A DNA stretch of 64,000 nt from Bagarius yarrelli (Eukaryota; Chordata; Actinopteri; Siluriformes; Sisoridae): NCBI GenBank assembly GCA_005784505.1, contig VCAZ01000222.1:258771-322770 (forward strand). The letters are read 5' to 3'. Made by a program: the position numbers and the translations under genes. Each line of letters starts with the position of its first letter. Positions within the stretch are counted from its first letter, which is position 1. The notes under the pieces were generated by a model. That model did not search any database and had not been told where the DNA came from. It worked only from the letters and a program-made list of their open reading frames with translations. Positions 1-10,575 of the stretch are shown in pieces.

Positions 1-1879
1 CTCATTTACTCATATACAAAACTCATATATACTCATACATGACTTATATACTCATACTCATATACGACTCATATACTCATATACAACTTATATACTGATA
101 TACTCATATACAACTCATATATACTCATACATGACATATACTCATACTCATATACAACTTTATATACTCATACACGACTTATATACTTATATACTCATAT
201 ACGACTTATATACTCATATACTCATATACGACTCATATACTCATATACGACTTATATACTCATATACGACTTATATACTCATATACTCATACACGACTAC
301 TTATATACTCATCATATACGACATATACAACTCATATACAACTATACTCATATACGACATATACTCATACACGACATATATACTTATATACTCATATACG
401 ACTTATATACTCATACACGACTTATATACTTTTATACTTTATACTCATATACGACTCATATACTCATATACAACTCATATATACTCATACATGACTTATA
501 TACTCATATACTCATATACAACAACTCATATACTCATATACTCAAAACTCATATATACTCATACATGACTTATATACTCATACTCATACTCATATACAAC
601 TCATATACTCATATACGACTTATATACTCATCAAACTCAATATACCACTTATACTATATATACTCATATACTCATATAACAATATACTCATATTTACTCA
701 TATACTCATATACGACTTATATACTCATACACGACTTATATACTTTATACTCATATACGACTTATATACTCATACACGACTTATATACTTATATACTCAT
801 ATACGACTCATATACTCATATACGACTTATATACTTATATACGACTCATATACTCGTACTCATATACAACTCATATACTCATATACGACTCATATACTCA
901 TATACGACTTATATACTCATATACAAGTCATATACTCATGTAGTCATATACGACTCATATACGACTCATATACTCATATACGACTTATATACTCATATAC
1001 GACTCATATATACTCATATACGACTTATATACTTATATACTCACGACTCAACTATACTCATATCGTACTCATATACGACTCATATACTCCTCGACTCATA
1101 TACGACTCATATACTCATATACGACTTATCATACTCATATACGACTCATATAACTCATGTACTCATAAACGACTCATACAGTCATATACTCATACACAAC
1201 TTATATACTCATATACGACCCATATACTCATATACGACTCATATACGACTCATATACGACTCATACACTCTACGACTCATATATATACGACTCATATACT
1301 ATACTCATATACGACTTATATACTCATATACTCATATACGACTCATATACTTGTACTCATATACGACTCATATGCTCATATACTCATATACGACTTATAT
1401 ACTCCTCATATACGACTCATATACTCATATACGGCTTATATACTCATATACGACTTATATACTCGTACTCATATACGACTCACTCATATACTCATATACG
1501 ACTCATATACTCCTATATACTCATATACGACTTATATACTCATATACGACTCATATACTCATTATATGACTTATATACTCATATACTCATATACGACTCA
1601 TATACTCATATACTCATATACGACTCATATACTCATATAAGACTCATATACGACTCATATACTCATATACGCAATCATATACGACTCATATATATACATA
1701 TACGACTCATATACTCATATACTCATATACGACTCATATACTCATATACTCATACTCATATACGACTCATATACTCTCATATACTCATATACGACTCTTA
1801 CTCATATACTCATATACGACTCATATATTCATATATGAGTCGTATATGAGTATACGACTCATATATTCATATACGACTC
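1..1879. repeat. Satellite array of 8-11 bp ACTCATAT / ACTCATATACG units
   Basis: The whole stretch is made of short units, mainly ACTCATAT and ACTCATATACG with a CTTATATACT variant, in irregular order. The common joint period is about 19 bp. It runs off the left edge of the window, so its full size is unknown. Long open frames of up to about 330 codons (131-568 and 565-1569) rich in Tyr, Ile, Ser and Thr come only from the unit and are not genes. The array stops abruptly at CCGGGGTGAACC. Confidence 0.95.
1831..1866. repeat. Perfect hairpin (16 bp arms, 4 nt loop) at the satellite edge
   Basis: The left arm 1831-1846 and right arm 1851-1866 are exact reverse complements, separated by TGAG. 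The hairpin is made of one inverted satellite unit facing a normal one. I noticed no other inverted unit in the array. Confidence 0.85.
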
Positions 1880-2484
1880 CGGGGTGAACCACCAAAAATC
1901 ACTTCTACTGGGCAAACAATAATCAATCAATCAATCAATCAGCAACATGTACAATTTTACATACTCATTTAAACATATATCTTTTATATCAAAGCAATAA
2001 AATAAAAAAGTTCATAAAAATAATTATATAGTGTGTTGAGGTTTTAGTGCCACATTTAAAATATTATCTAATATATAAAGATTAAAGTAATAAAAATTCA
2101 GAAAATAACATTAAAATTACAAAATGTTTGTATTTTTTGCAAATACAATTAAAAATTACAAAATTAAATTAATTTAATATTTCAGGAGTTTTATTATTTA
2201 TTTCCAAATTACAGTAAAAGTTGAATATTTTTAAATGAAAGTCAAAATTTCGAGATTACAAAGTTGAAATTACAAGAATTAAGTTTGAATTTTGGAAATA
2301 AAATGTAAAATTACAAGAGTGAAAGTCATTATTTTAAGAAGTGACACAGTAAAGAAAAGATAAAGTGTGTATATTTCACCATCAGAGGTCAGAATCCCAA
2401 AAATCCATCTGCATAACAAAGTCACAGCCTTCCAGAGCACCAAAAATAAACAAACAGTTTTTTTAAGGAAGGACGCAGGGGGGT
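1880..2484. other. AT-rich unassigned sequence with a short AATC run
   Basis: Very AT-rich sequence, largely A/T homopolymer and imperfect AAATT runs. A short (AATC)n run lies at about 1918-1941. I see no gene signal. Confidence 0.6.

Positions 2485-2540
<56 letters not shown>
2485..2540. repeat. (GT)n microsatellite
   Basis: About 28 nearly uninterrupted GT units. Confidence 0.97.
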
Positions 2541-2541
<1 letters not shown>

Positions 2542-2946
2542 CAGAGCTCGTTCTGACATCTTCGGAGCAGCGGGTCAGCCCAAAGTGACACTGTTTGAGC
2601 TTCGGTGTTCCAGCATCACAGCCAGCTGGAAAACTGGGCTAAGTTTAGCGTGTGTATGACAGCCGATGTCTTCAATGTGAGGATGTAAATAACAGAGCGG
2701 AAGTTTCAGTAACACATCCCGACACTTCAGCCTCACTTCGTACTCGGACGGGTTTTCATTCATTCGTGTTCTTTAAATTATTCACCATTAGAGATCGACC
2801 GATCTGAACAATATTTTTTACGATATTTAAGCCTTTTTTTTATTATCGTAAGCTTTAATGTTTTATATGTTTATGTTTTTATTATGATACTGTTTTAAAT
2901 TTCATGTTTTAGTTAATGCATTTTATTTATTTCCTGTCATGTGATG
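2541..2946. other. Unassigned; GC-balanced first half
   Basis: From 2541 to 2765 base composition is balanced and no repeat is visible. After 2790 the sequence is AT-rich and contains a GATCGACCGATC palindromic stretch like those in fish elements with CGAT-rich ends. No coding evidence. Confidence 0.4.
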
Positions 2947-3028
2947 TAAAGTGGTGGCTTAGAGGTTAAGCTATTGGACTGGTACCTGAAAGATTGGGGT
3001 TTTGATTCCCAGCACCACTGTTGGTTAA
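2947..3028 (+). mobile_element. tRNA-derived SINE head, family A (interrupted)
   Basis: It starts GTGGTGGCTTAGAGGTTAAG, an A-box-like segment, and carries the B-box-like GGTTTTGATTCCCAGCACCA. The same head recurs at 6281, 18214 and 35800. It stops where a MITE-like element begins. A possible continuation resembling the SINE body (CGAGCCCCTG) follows the MITE near 3563. Confidence 0.7.
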
Positions 3029-3556
3029 TGCTGTCACAATTATTAAATAATCGTATGATTGCAATTATTTTGTCCCCCCCCCCCCCTGAACCACGACTGT
3101 TGAATCCAACTGCACACTTTTATTATCCACTAGGAGGAGCTGTAGTACCTGCAGCCCCCTACTTTTTACCAGAGTGAGTGAGTGATGCAGCATGATGTGA
3201 AAGTCGGAGCGTTGTGGGGTTTTCTGGCGCTCCAAGCGCCGCTTCAATAACACAACATCACCAGCGCAACTCGTTAACATCCCATAATGCAACTGCAGAG
3301 AGTAGGAATTAATTTATATCATGCTAAACAGATAAACAACCTGACAGGACACCAAATTCGGATTTCCTTAAATACTATTCATCTCTAATAAAATATTTAC
3401 AGTCGAGCGTTTATAAGACATAAATTGGAGCGATTATAAAATACTTTGAGTTGCTTTTTTTAATTAAAGCCCCAAAACAGCCAATAAATTGTCATAATCG
3501 CAATTATTTCTTTTACAATTAATCATCACCCAAATTTGGTAATCGTGACAGTCCTA
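3029..3556. mobile_element. MITE-like element with terminal inverted repeats
   Basis: The left end (GCTGTCACAATTAT...) and the reverse complement of the right end (ACTGTCACGATTAC...) match over about 14 bp. Just inside, both ends carry an AATTATTT / TGATTGCAATTATT motif in inverted orientation. No transposase is present. It looks like a short non-autonomous DNA transposon, perhaps of hAT type from the end sequence, but I could not define the target-site duplication. A C14 homopolymer lies near 3075. Confidence 0.5.
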
Positions 3557-4462
3557 CCTTCGAGCCCCTGTTTATCGGTTATCGCTCACATACACATGCT
3601 GATAATCTGCCTCAGTATCGATTTGAAATAAAATCAATATCGATGGACGAGTAATAAAAGCTCAGCGGTTCGATTACATAAGCGTCTCTGTAGTATCTTT
3701 ACTTCATCAAATTCTTTATAACATCAGCTTTTTATTCCCTTATAAAATAATGGAGGTCTTTGTCCTCTTCAACACGGTGCAGAAGCTTCGTCAAAAGAAT
3801 TTCTCTGGCTCTCCTCGCAGTTCTTTCTCCTTCATCGACGCTCTTTAGTCCTGCAGTAAAGCGAGAAGATGATTGATCTTTCTATTTCAGGCTTCTTCTC
3901 CACTCCATTTACAGCCAGCTCTCCTCCAGGCAAGCGCAAATTGTTTAATCGTTGAATTCTTTCCAATTATCCCTCATTTAGAGATGTTTTATTCTTATTT
4001 CTGTGGGTCAAAAAGTGAAGAACAGGGGTTATTTTTTGGTAAAAGGGTTGTAAAAAATTTTTTAACTTTAACCAGAACATAATGTGTGGTGTTTTACCTT
4101 TCTCGTAAATGTGATTAAACACTAAAGAGAGACAAAAACAGGAACATTAAACACTCTGTAGTTTTTTTAAGGTTAAATTAACGTATCTAAAATTATTTTA
4201 GTGCTAAAACAACTTTTAACTGGGCAAATTTTCCTGTCGCTGTAACCCGAACAGCCTCCTAACAGCTCCAACACACACTGTTAGTTTCATGATCAGGTCA
4301 GTACACACATCCCGTCCCATCCTCCACCAGCGGAGGAGTGCGACCTGCTTTACCTCGCATACATCACATGTTTTACTGGAAGCCTGGGTAAAGTTAGCCA
4401 TCAGCTAAATATAAGACAGTACAATCTAATATCACATGCAAATCTCAAAACTAACATCATGA
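3557..4462. other. Unassigned
   Basis: At 3575-3645 there is a TATCGG/ATCGAT-rich stretch that may be the other end of the CGAT-rich element noted near 2790. The rest is AT-rich with short open frames only. No gene recognised. Confidence 0.4.
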
Positions 4463-4514
4463 AAGAGAGTAAGAGAGAGAAAGAGAGAGAGAGGGAGAGA
4501 GAGGGAGAGGGAGG
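4463..4514. repeat. (GA)n imperfect microsatellite
   Basis: AG-rich run of GAGA/AGAGGG units. Confidence 0.9.
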
Positions 4515-4788
4515 ACAGGATGAGATGGACAAGACATCAACATAAAAGAAGCGGAGTCTGTGCCAGGCCATTGTTACACACACTGAGATGAAAGCCAGGC
4601 TGGCTAATGAACATCTGCCCTACGCTATACTACACACACACAGATAGATGCAGAAGGCTTGGCCACTTTCAAATGGACCATTGAGCAAAGCAGCTGCTCT
4701 TTTCCCAAAGACCTTGTGGATTGATGTAAATCTGTAATTAAGCCTGATTCCAGGAGGTAAAAGAGAGAAACGAGAAATAAGTGATGAC
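4515..4788. other. Unassigned unique sequence
   Basis: Balanced base composition with no repeat or coding signal that I can name. Short open frames on both strands. Confidence 0.35.
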
Positions 4789-4840
4789 TTTCTCTCTCTT
4801 TCTCTCTATCTCTCTTTCTTTCTCTCTCTTTTTCTCTCTT
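4789..4840. repeat. (CT)n imperfect microsatellite
   Basis: TCTC/TTTCTC run. It is the pyrimidine counterpart of the GA run about 300 bp upstream. Confidence 0.9.
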
Positions 4841-4894
4841 GGGCTTAAATTCCTCCACATGTGACCCAACATCCACATGAGAAACTAAATCATG

Positions 4895-5150
4895 CGTCCA
4901 TGAATCCTCATATATGGCGGTGAGGTGTGAGGTTTCTTTTTTCACTTTTCGATCCAACAAACTCTGTCCCAGCAGGACAATGTCCCTGTGCACAAATCCC
5001 CTGGTCTCCATGAAGACATGCTGTGTTCTGATTGGAGGAGAAGAACTCTCATGTCCTGTACAGAGTCCTGATTCTGAACTGAACACCTTTGGGATGAACT
5101 GGAATCCCAGACCTCCAAACCTCAACATTAGTGTCTGATCTCACTCATAC
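4895..5150 (+). pseudogene. Tc1-like transposase remnant (C-terminal catalytic part)
   Basis: One frame beginning at 4970 reads QDNVPVHK. The same frame reads EHLWDEL at 5081-5101. These match the second catalytic Asp region and the catalytic Glu region of Tc1-like cut-and-paste transposases. The Asp codon at 4976 and Glu codon at 5081 are separated by 34 codons, the DD34E spacing of the family. Two stop codons lie between them, and no N-terminal DNA-binding part or terminal inverted repeat is visible. It is a dead fragment. A similar but different remnant lies at 33.6-34.2 kb on the other strand. Confidence 0.8.
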
Positions 5151-5171
5151 TATTGGAACTGAATGATCAGA

Positions 5172-5227
5172 TCCACACAGTCACATGACCCACACAGTCA
5201 AATGGCCCACACAGTCACATGACCCAA
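5172..5227. repeat. 17 bp tandem repeat, 3 copies
   Basis: CACACAGTCACATGACC is repeated three times with small changes, directly downstream of the transposase remnant. Confidence 0.85.
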
Positions 5228-5829
5228 TCCAGCGGAAAACCTGTACGGAAGAACAGTAAGGATTATAGGAGGAAGAGTGAGATAAACATCTGGAATATAA
5301 TGATGGTGAATGGTGGCCCATTCCTTAGTGTAGCCTAGCCTGGCTAATTCACTTATTAAGTTGTTTTCCAAGATGGACTCCACCAGATAAGGTATCTGTG
5401 ATGCAGCATAGAAGTCACATGGTTTTTCACATATCCCACATTAAGCCTGAGCTTCACCTTTTTTGGTGTATTTAGACCCTTGTTCTAACTGAACGTTTAG
5501 GTGGTAAGAAAAGTTATATATAATAGAAACCAATTAGATATCTAAAGAAAAAGAACAAGAAGTTCCAAAAAAGTGTAGCCAGCTCCTCAGATTACAGCTC
5601 CTAAGGATACATTTCTGTGGACTAAGAGTGTAGGGCCCAAACACCTAAAACCCAAACCTTGGAACCTTCACTCTACAATCTAAAAAACCTCAATCAAAGT
5701 TAGAGAACCTTGAAAAGTTTAAAAGTATAAACGTAGATCCTTCGCTCTGACTTTTACTGTTTTATTTCTGTATGATTGTAATTGTTGTTTAACACAAAAG
5801 CCTGATCCATAAATGAAAAATAAATCCAT
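5228..5829. other. Unassigned
   Basis: Unique-looking, moderately AT-rich sequence. I see no open frame of interest and no familiar repeat. Confidence 0.4.
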
Positions 5830-6180
5830 AAGATCATATTATCGATCAGCTTTTCCAGTCTGAAGAGACGAAATCTGAACAGGCAGCGGCGGCACACAAA
5901 CCAAATTTATGAATTATAACCAAAAGAAAACTGTCCAGCTGATAAAGAGCGCTGCTGGCTGCAGATGTTGTTCTATATGACAAAGAAAGGTCAGGTAACG
6001 AGCCAGAAGCTGCTTCTATCAGATGTTTACACACAATTAATAGAATCATCGGAAAGCGGTGCAATATGTCAGACTGCAGACTCCAAAAAAGATCTCAGTC
6101 TGGAGCTTCTGCTTGAAATATTCGGTTCTCCGAAAGCTGTCAGATTACGCCATCAAAGCTGATTGTTGCATGAGAAGTTT
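5830..6180. other. Candidate conserved non-coding block
   Basis: GC-balanced, low in simple repeats, with short open frames in both directions (for example 5965-6162 plus). The texture differs from the AT-rich surroundings. Neither frame resembles a known protein to me. The conserved-element call is inference from composition only. Confidence 0.25.
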
Positions 6181-6277
6181 CAGATTTTAATTCTGATTTT
6201 ACAAAACAATCACACAGACATGACAAAAAAAAACCAGTTTCCTAGAGTTTCTTTTCTGAGTGTCTACATTTGGGGAA

Positions 6278-6450
6278 AAGTGGTAGCTTAGTGATTAAGG
6301 TGTTGGACTGATGATTAGAAGATCATTGCCGTTGGGAGCCGTTGGGCCCCTGTGCAAGGCTCCTAACCCCAAAACTGCTTAGTGGGATTACAAATGTGCT
6401 AAATGTAACTCTCTCTGGATAAAGACGTCTGCCAAATTCTATAAAATGTA
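6278..6450 (+). mobile_element. SINE family A, near complete, plus strand
   Basis: Head AGTGGTAGCTTAGTGATTAAG, middle GTTGGGCCCCTGTGCAAGG, and tail CTCTGGATAAAGACGTCTGCC ending in AAATGTA. The tail is the widespread fish SINE tail that usually reads CTCTGGATAAGGGCGTCTGC. The B-box segment is partly lost. Confidence 0.85.
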
Positions 6451-6481
6451 AAAAAATTCTATTTATGTTCAATTATTTCAA

Positions 6482-6670
6482 AATTTACATTCACAGCATT
6501 TGGCAGACGTTCTTATCCAGAGCGACACGTTATTCTCTGTTACACAACTGAGTAGTTGAGAGTCAAGGGCCTTGCTCAGGAGCTTAACGGTGGTAATTTG
6601 ATGGTGCTGGGAATCAAACCCGGATCTTTATATTAGCCTAAGCTTCTTTAACCGCTAAGCTACCACTTTC
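6482..6670 (-). mobile_element. SINE family A, near complete, minus strand
   Basis: Read on the minus strand, it has the head AGTGGTAGCTTAGCGG, a B-box-like GGTTTGATTCCCAGCACC and the tail CTGGATAAGAACGTCTGCC. It lies tail-to-tail with the plus copy, 31 bp apart. Confidence 0.85.
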
Positions 6671-6790
6671 ACAATATTTGTTTTCTATCTTATCAATTAT
6701 TATTAAGCATCAACGCACCAATAAAATCTCTCTGTACGTGTAGATCCACTGTGCTTATTATTGTTACATAGCATAATATCAGTCTACATA

Positions 6791-7158
6791 GTGTGTGTAA
6801 TGGAGTGTATGGGGTGAGTAGTGTGTGTAATGGAGTGTATGGGGTGAGTAGTGTGTGTAATGGAGTGTATGGGGTGAGTAGTGTGTGTAATGGAGTGTAT
6901 GGGGTGAGTAGTGTGTGTAATGGAGTGTATGGGGTGAGTAGTGTGTGTAATGGAGTGTATGGGGTGATGGGGTGAGTAGTGTGTGTAATGGAGTGTATGG
7001 GGTGAGTAGTGTGTGTAATGGAGTGTATGGGGTGAGTAGTGTGTGTAATGGAGTGTATGGGGTGAGTAGTGTGTGTAATGGAGTGTATGGGGTGAGTAGT
7101 GTGTGTAATGGAGTGTATGGGGTGAGTAGTGTGTGTAATGGAGTGTATGGGGTAAGTA
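6791..7158. repeat. 30 bp minisatellite, 12 near-identical copies
   Basis: Six copies (6791-6970), an 8 bp partial duplication at 6971-6978, then six more. The unit contains GTGTGTGTAATGGAGTGTAT followed by GGGGTGAGTA. Because 30 is divisible by 3, both strands carry long repetitive open frames (6779-7168 minus and 6793-7199 plus). The reading-frame break coincides with the 8 bp insert. These are not genes. Confidence 0.97.
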
Positions 7159-7168
7159 GAGTTTCCAA

Positions 7169-7490
7169 ATCTTTAGTATGTGTAAATCAGTGTGTGTAAA
7201 TCAGTGTAAAGTTCCCAGATGATCTTTTCCTCTCCCCGGATTCTACAGTACACATACGATGGACACTTTACTGTCCCATAATCCCGCAGGAGAGAAACGA
7301 CTCATATTTCAAAATGGCAGAAAGACAGCGGCGCCGCGGCGACTTTACAAAAGTAACTCAGAGTAAAAACTTCCTTGTAGTTAAAATCAATACAATTGCA
7401 TAGTTTTCTCTGTTGTGATGTCTTGCGTCATGTGACCATATCAAAATGGCGATGTAGAACATCCAAATTTCCTTCACATCCACATGCTTA
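7169..7490. repeat. Dispersed repeat of unknown family, copy 1
   Basis: 7169-7282 matches 29600-29698 closely: both have a TTAGTATGTGTAAATCAG start, then GATGATCTTTTCCTCTCCC, then GATGGACACTTTACTGTC. 7425-7490 matches 29711-29785 around GTCATGTGA. The stretch 7283-7424, which includes a GGCGCCGCGGCG core, is missing from the second copy. Confidence 0.75.
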
Positions 7491-8241
7491 TAATTATCCC
7501 ATATAAAAGATTCTTCTTTGCTGGTTAGGAAGTGTGTACTAACGCAGAGTATACGGGTTTGTTCGTACTTTTTACGCTGTTTAATTGCCATTTTTGTCTT
7601 TTTTCCTTATAAGGAGTTTTGTGGGCGGGGTTACATGTAAACGAGTCACCAATTTGTTCCGCAGAAGTTTAATAAATAGTCCAAAAAAATGCTGTATTTT
7701 TATATTTTTCTTTACACAAAAAACCTGATGAGAGTTTTCCTGTCAGCGATGTATTGGTTTATGTTCTTTTCTCTTTCCCGCCATCGTACAATAACAGAGA
7801 AGTAAATAGATGAACGGTGTCTGATGTAAATACGAGTGTCACGAAACTCAGCGAGCGGAACTGGGACTCTCCGAGCTGTCAGTGTGGATATCGCTCCAGA
7901 TCCTCACCTGTCACTCTCAGATAGAAACACTCATTTCTTTTTCTTTCGAGCAGTTTGTTGTCAGAGAAAGTAAACAAGAAGAGTGTTGCGTTGTCAAATC
8001 TGACAACTCCATGGAATTTTGTTGTATTTTTTTAATATTATTTTTTAGGAAGAGGTTCATAAGATAATTAACGATAGATGTGACATTTTTTCTTCATCTT
8101 TTTATCTTATGTTAGTTTTCAGGAATAATAATGATAATAGCTGTTTTGGCACAGTCGTGGGAGTGTGTTGTCGCGTCCTGTCTGATTGTCCCTCAGCAGT
8201 GTGGAACAGTGAAATCTGGTGTCTGTAAAGGTCACTGTAAA
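7491..8241. other. Unassigned
   Basis: Mixed composition with no identifiable repeat. The short frame 7882-8067 has no recognisable motif. Confidence 0.4.
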
Positions 8242-8475
8242 GGGGGCAGTGGTGGCTCAAATGGTTAAGATGTTGAGTTGTTTAATAAAAGACCAGGAAC
8301 ATCTGGGTTCAAGCCCCACCGCTGCTAGTCAGCCACTGTGGTCCTTGAGCAAGACTCCTAACCCATTCCTGCTCCAGGGGCGCCGTATCATAACCGTCCC
8401 TGCGCCCTGACCCCCAACCTTCTAAAATGGGATATGCAAAGAAAAAAAATTTCACTGTGCTGTAAAGTTTATATT
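8242..8475 (+). mobile_element. SINE family B, plus strand
   Basis: Head GGGGGCAGTGGTGGCTCAAA, B box GGGTTCAAGCCCCACC, body CTTGAGCAAGACTCCTAACC and CTCCAGGGGCGCCGTATCAT, and tail AATTTCACTGTGCTGTAAAG. Other copies are at 13792-14012 (minus), 32362-32628 and 45105-45320. Confidence 0.88.
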
Positions 8476-8726
8476 ATATTATTTTATCTGTCATTCTGAA
8501 AAAAGACAACACCCATTGAAATAAACAATAGTTTAATCTTAGGATATCAGAGGAACAACAATTATGAGTTCCATTTCCTGAAACTTGATTTGGGGCCACC
8601 AGTGGCAGCTTGGTGGTTCTTTCTTACCTTTTATTTCTTTCTTTAGCTTTTTTTAACGATAGAAAATTCAATAAGACAAAATTAAAACTCACTAAATTTA
8701 GTTTAACTCGTATCTGTAAATTTAGA

Positions 8727-9080
8727 GTTCCCAGAGTCAGAGGCGACAGCAGCAAGAAACCAAAACTCCATCAGTGACAGAATGGAGAAAAAACCCTTGA
8801 GAGAAACCAGGTTTAGTCGGGGGCTCAGTTCTCCTCTGAGCAGACAAACCAGCTGGTTCTTCTATACTGCAGTAAAGATTCAGTTGGTTTGTCTGGATGG
8901 ACATCTAGTAGACCACCAACTGGACTGGATACAGACTGGATCTGGTGGCGACGGTGAGCTCGAAATAACAAAAGAAACAGACGTATGTTAGTGTAGATGT
9001 CATTCGACTTACGATATCCGAGTGCATTGTGTGTTATTGGTGGTGTTCCCGGTTCCGGTTAACCTGATTGTTGGATTTTT
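8727..9080 (-). mobile_element. L2-clade LINE 3' region fragment
   Basis: The plus strand shows the antisense of a typical fish L2 3' end: GTGACAGAATGGAGAAAAAA, GAGAAACCAGGTTTAGTCGG, GATACAGACTGGATCTGGTG and GTTCCCGGTTCCGG, in the usual order. It is non-coding and 5'-truncated. It belongs to a different subfamily from the 25.5-28.9 kb element, because the 3' sequences differ. Confidence 0.75.
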
Positions 9081-9359
9081 GAACATGAACCCATGAGCTT
9101 CTGATCAACACTTCTAACTCCTTAACCAATGAGATGGATAAAACACTGAGCTGGAACTGGATTGGTTTAAATAAAAAAAAATGCTATTGTTTGGACTTGT
9201 ATTTGTTTTTTGTGGTGGTGATGCCATTGGATCTCAGTCCTCAATCTTGAACTTAACAAGTCAGAATGTTTTAGTTCCAACTAGAAAAAAATGACGACCG
9301 GGAATTCCTTCGAGCCCTATTTTGTCTGATGATTTGCCAGGTCTGTGATTTAACATGGC
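9081..9359. other. Unassigned
   Basis: AT-leaning, with no repeat or gene seen. Confidence 0.35.
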
Positions 9360-9860
9360 TCTTCTTGTCTAGATTTGCCCTGACCTTTTATATGTCTTCA
9401 TTTGGCTGTGGCTCGGAGCACGTTTGCAGCACTTCGGTGAGCTGGGAACATTAAAGTCGAGAGCCGGAGCACAAATGAGGTTCGGACAGTTTGCAGCAGT
9501 CAAGTGGGGGTATGTAAATAATCGTTTAACCTGGGAGACGCTTCGGATGCAGTTCTTTTCTGTCTTTTTTTTCTTTTCTCTCTTCACTGTGCCTGAAGGG
9601 CTGGAACGGACCTGGAGGATTACAGGATGCGAGCCAGTGCAGCGGGTCAGCGTTTGAAGTGGCTGGATCATGAGTGTAATTGGTATTAGCGATAAAGCTG
9701 CCGGTGTTCAGACCAAGAGGTTATCGTCTGTAATCTCTCCGTCTGCAGCCCATCGGAAGGGAAGAAGGAAGAAGACGAAGACAGTGATTCAGCCGTGTCA
9801 TATTAGATTCTGGAAAGGCTTATTCATTGTGACATCACAATTGCCTAGATTTTGATTGGT
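9360..9860. other. Candidate conserved non-coding block
   Basis: GC-balanced, free of simple repeats, with overlapping short frames on both strands (9369-9671 minus, 9424-9657 plus). No protein family is recognisable. The call is by texture alone. Confidence 0.28.
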
Positions 9861-10287
9861 CAGACTTGGCTGTTTCTACAATAGCAGCAAGTTGACATGG
9901 ACTTGTAAAAACGTTGCAAAGGTTAAAAATGATGATTTAAAAGATAAATATTTTAATTTACTATTATGAAAGGAGTCTCCAGTTTTAGAAAAGTTTCAGC
10001 TTCTTTTAGTTATTGAATTTACAAATTGATGTGGTGTTAATCATGTAGTTAAAAGAAAACAGATCAATTGTACTTCAGCACATACCTGCACTATATAGCA
10101 TTGATCCCCAAACTGTTTTTGGTGAAGGCCACAACATTGTTCCTTTCTTTAATGGGGAAAGGTGGACTTGATGTTCTAGAGCAACTCCATGTATTATTGA
10201 CGAGATTTGATGATGATTTTAAATGTTTTAATTTATTTTAACTCCCAATGTTAGATTACTAGTGCAACTTGGTTGTTTATTGATTTC
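9861..10287. other. Unassigned AT-rich
   Basis: AT-rich, with nothing recognisable. Confidence 0.4.
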
Positions 10288-10575
10288 ACTGTTAGAAGGT
10301 TTCAGGTTCGATTCCCCCGCAGATGTCTTTCTGTGTGATGTTTGCATGTTCTGCCTTTGTTTGTGTGTGTTTACTCCGGGTTCTCCGTTTTTTTCCACAG
10401 TCCAAAAACATGTTTGTTAGATTGATTACTGATTGTGTGTCGTTGTTTGACTGTATGTGGCTCTGTGATGGACTGATAAACTGTCCAGGGTGACCCCTGC
10501 CTTCCACCCAATGGCAGCTGGGATAAACTGCCCCATGACCCTGATTAGCATTAAGCGCCTATATACAATAAATGG
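10288..10575 (+). mobile_element. Teleost SINE family C, 3' two thirds
   Basis: It contains GGTTTCAGGTTCGATTCCCC (B box), CCACAGTCCAAAAACATG, GATGGACTGATAAACTGTCC, and ends ACCCTGATTAGCATTAAGCG then ATAAATGGATG. This is the order of a very common fish SINE that ends ACCCTGAATAGGATAAGCGG. The A-box head is missing. Shorter relatives are at 43473 and 60938. Confidence 0.8.

Noticed and set aside
131..1569. Two long open frames (145 and 334 codons) rich in Tyr, Ile, Ser and Thr
   Set aside because: They follow the satellite unit exactly and have no sequence independent of it.
6791..7158. Regular direct repeats here, at 30926-31447 and at 47402-47512 as possible CRISPR arrays
   Set aside because: Units are contiguous with no unique spacers, no cas genes are present, and the DNA is vertebrate.
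6779..7199. Open frames on both strands with 10-residue repeats
   Set aside because: The unit length of 30 bp is divisible by 3, so the frames stay open by arithmetic. Both strands give equally good frames.
8755..8991. Plus-strand frame 8782-8991 as a small gene
   Set aside because: The sequence is the antisense of a conserved L2 3' end, which explains it fully.
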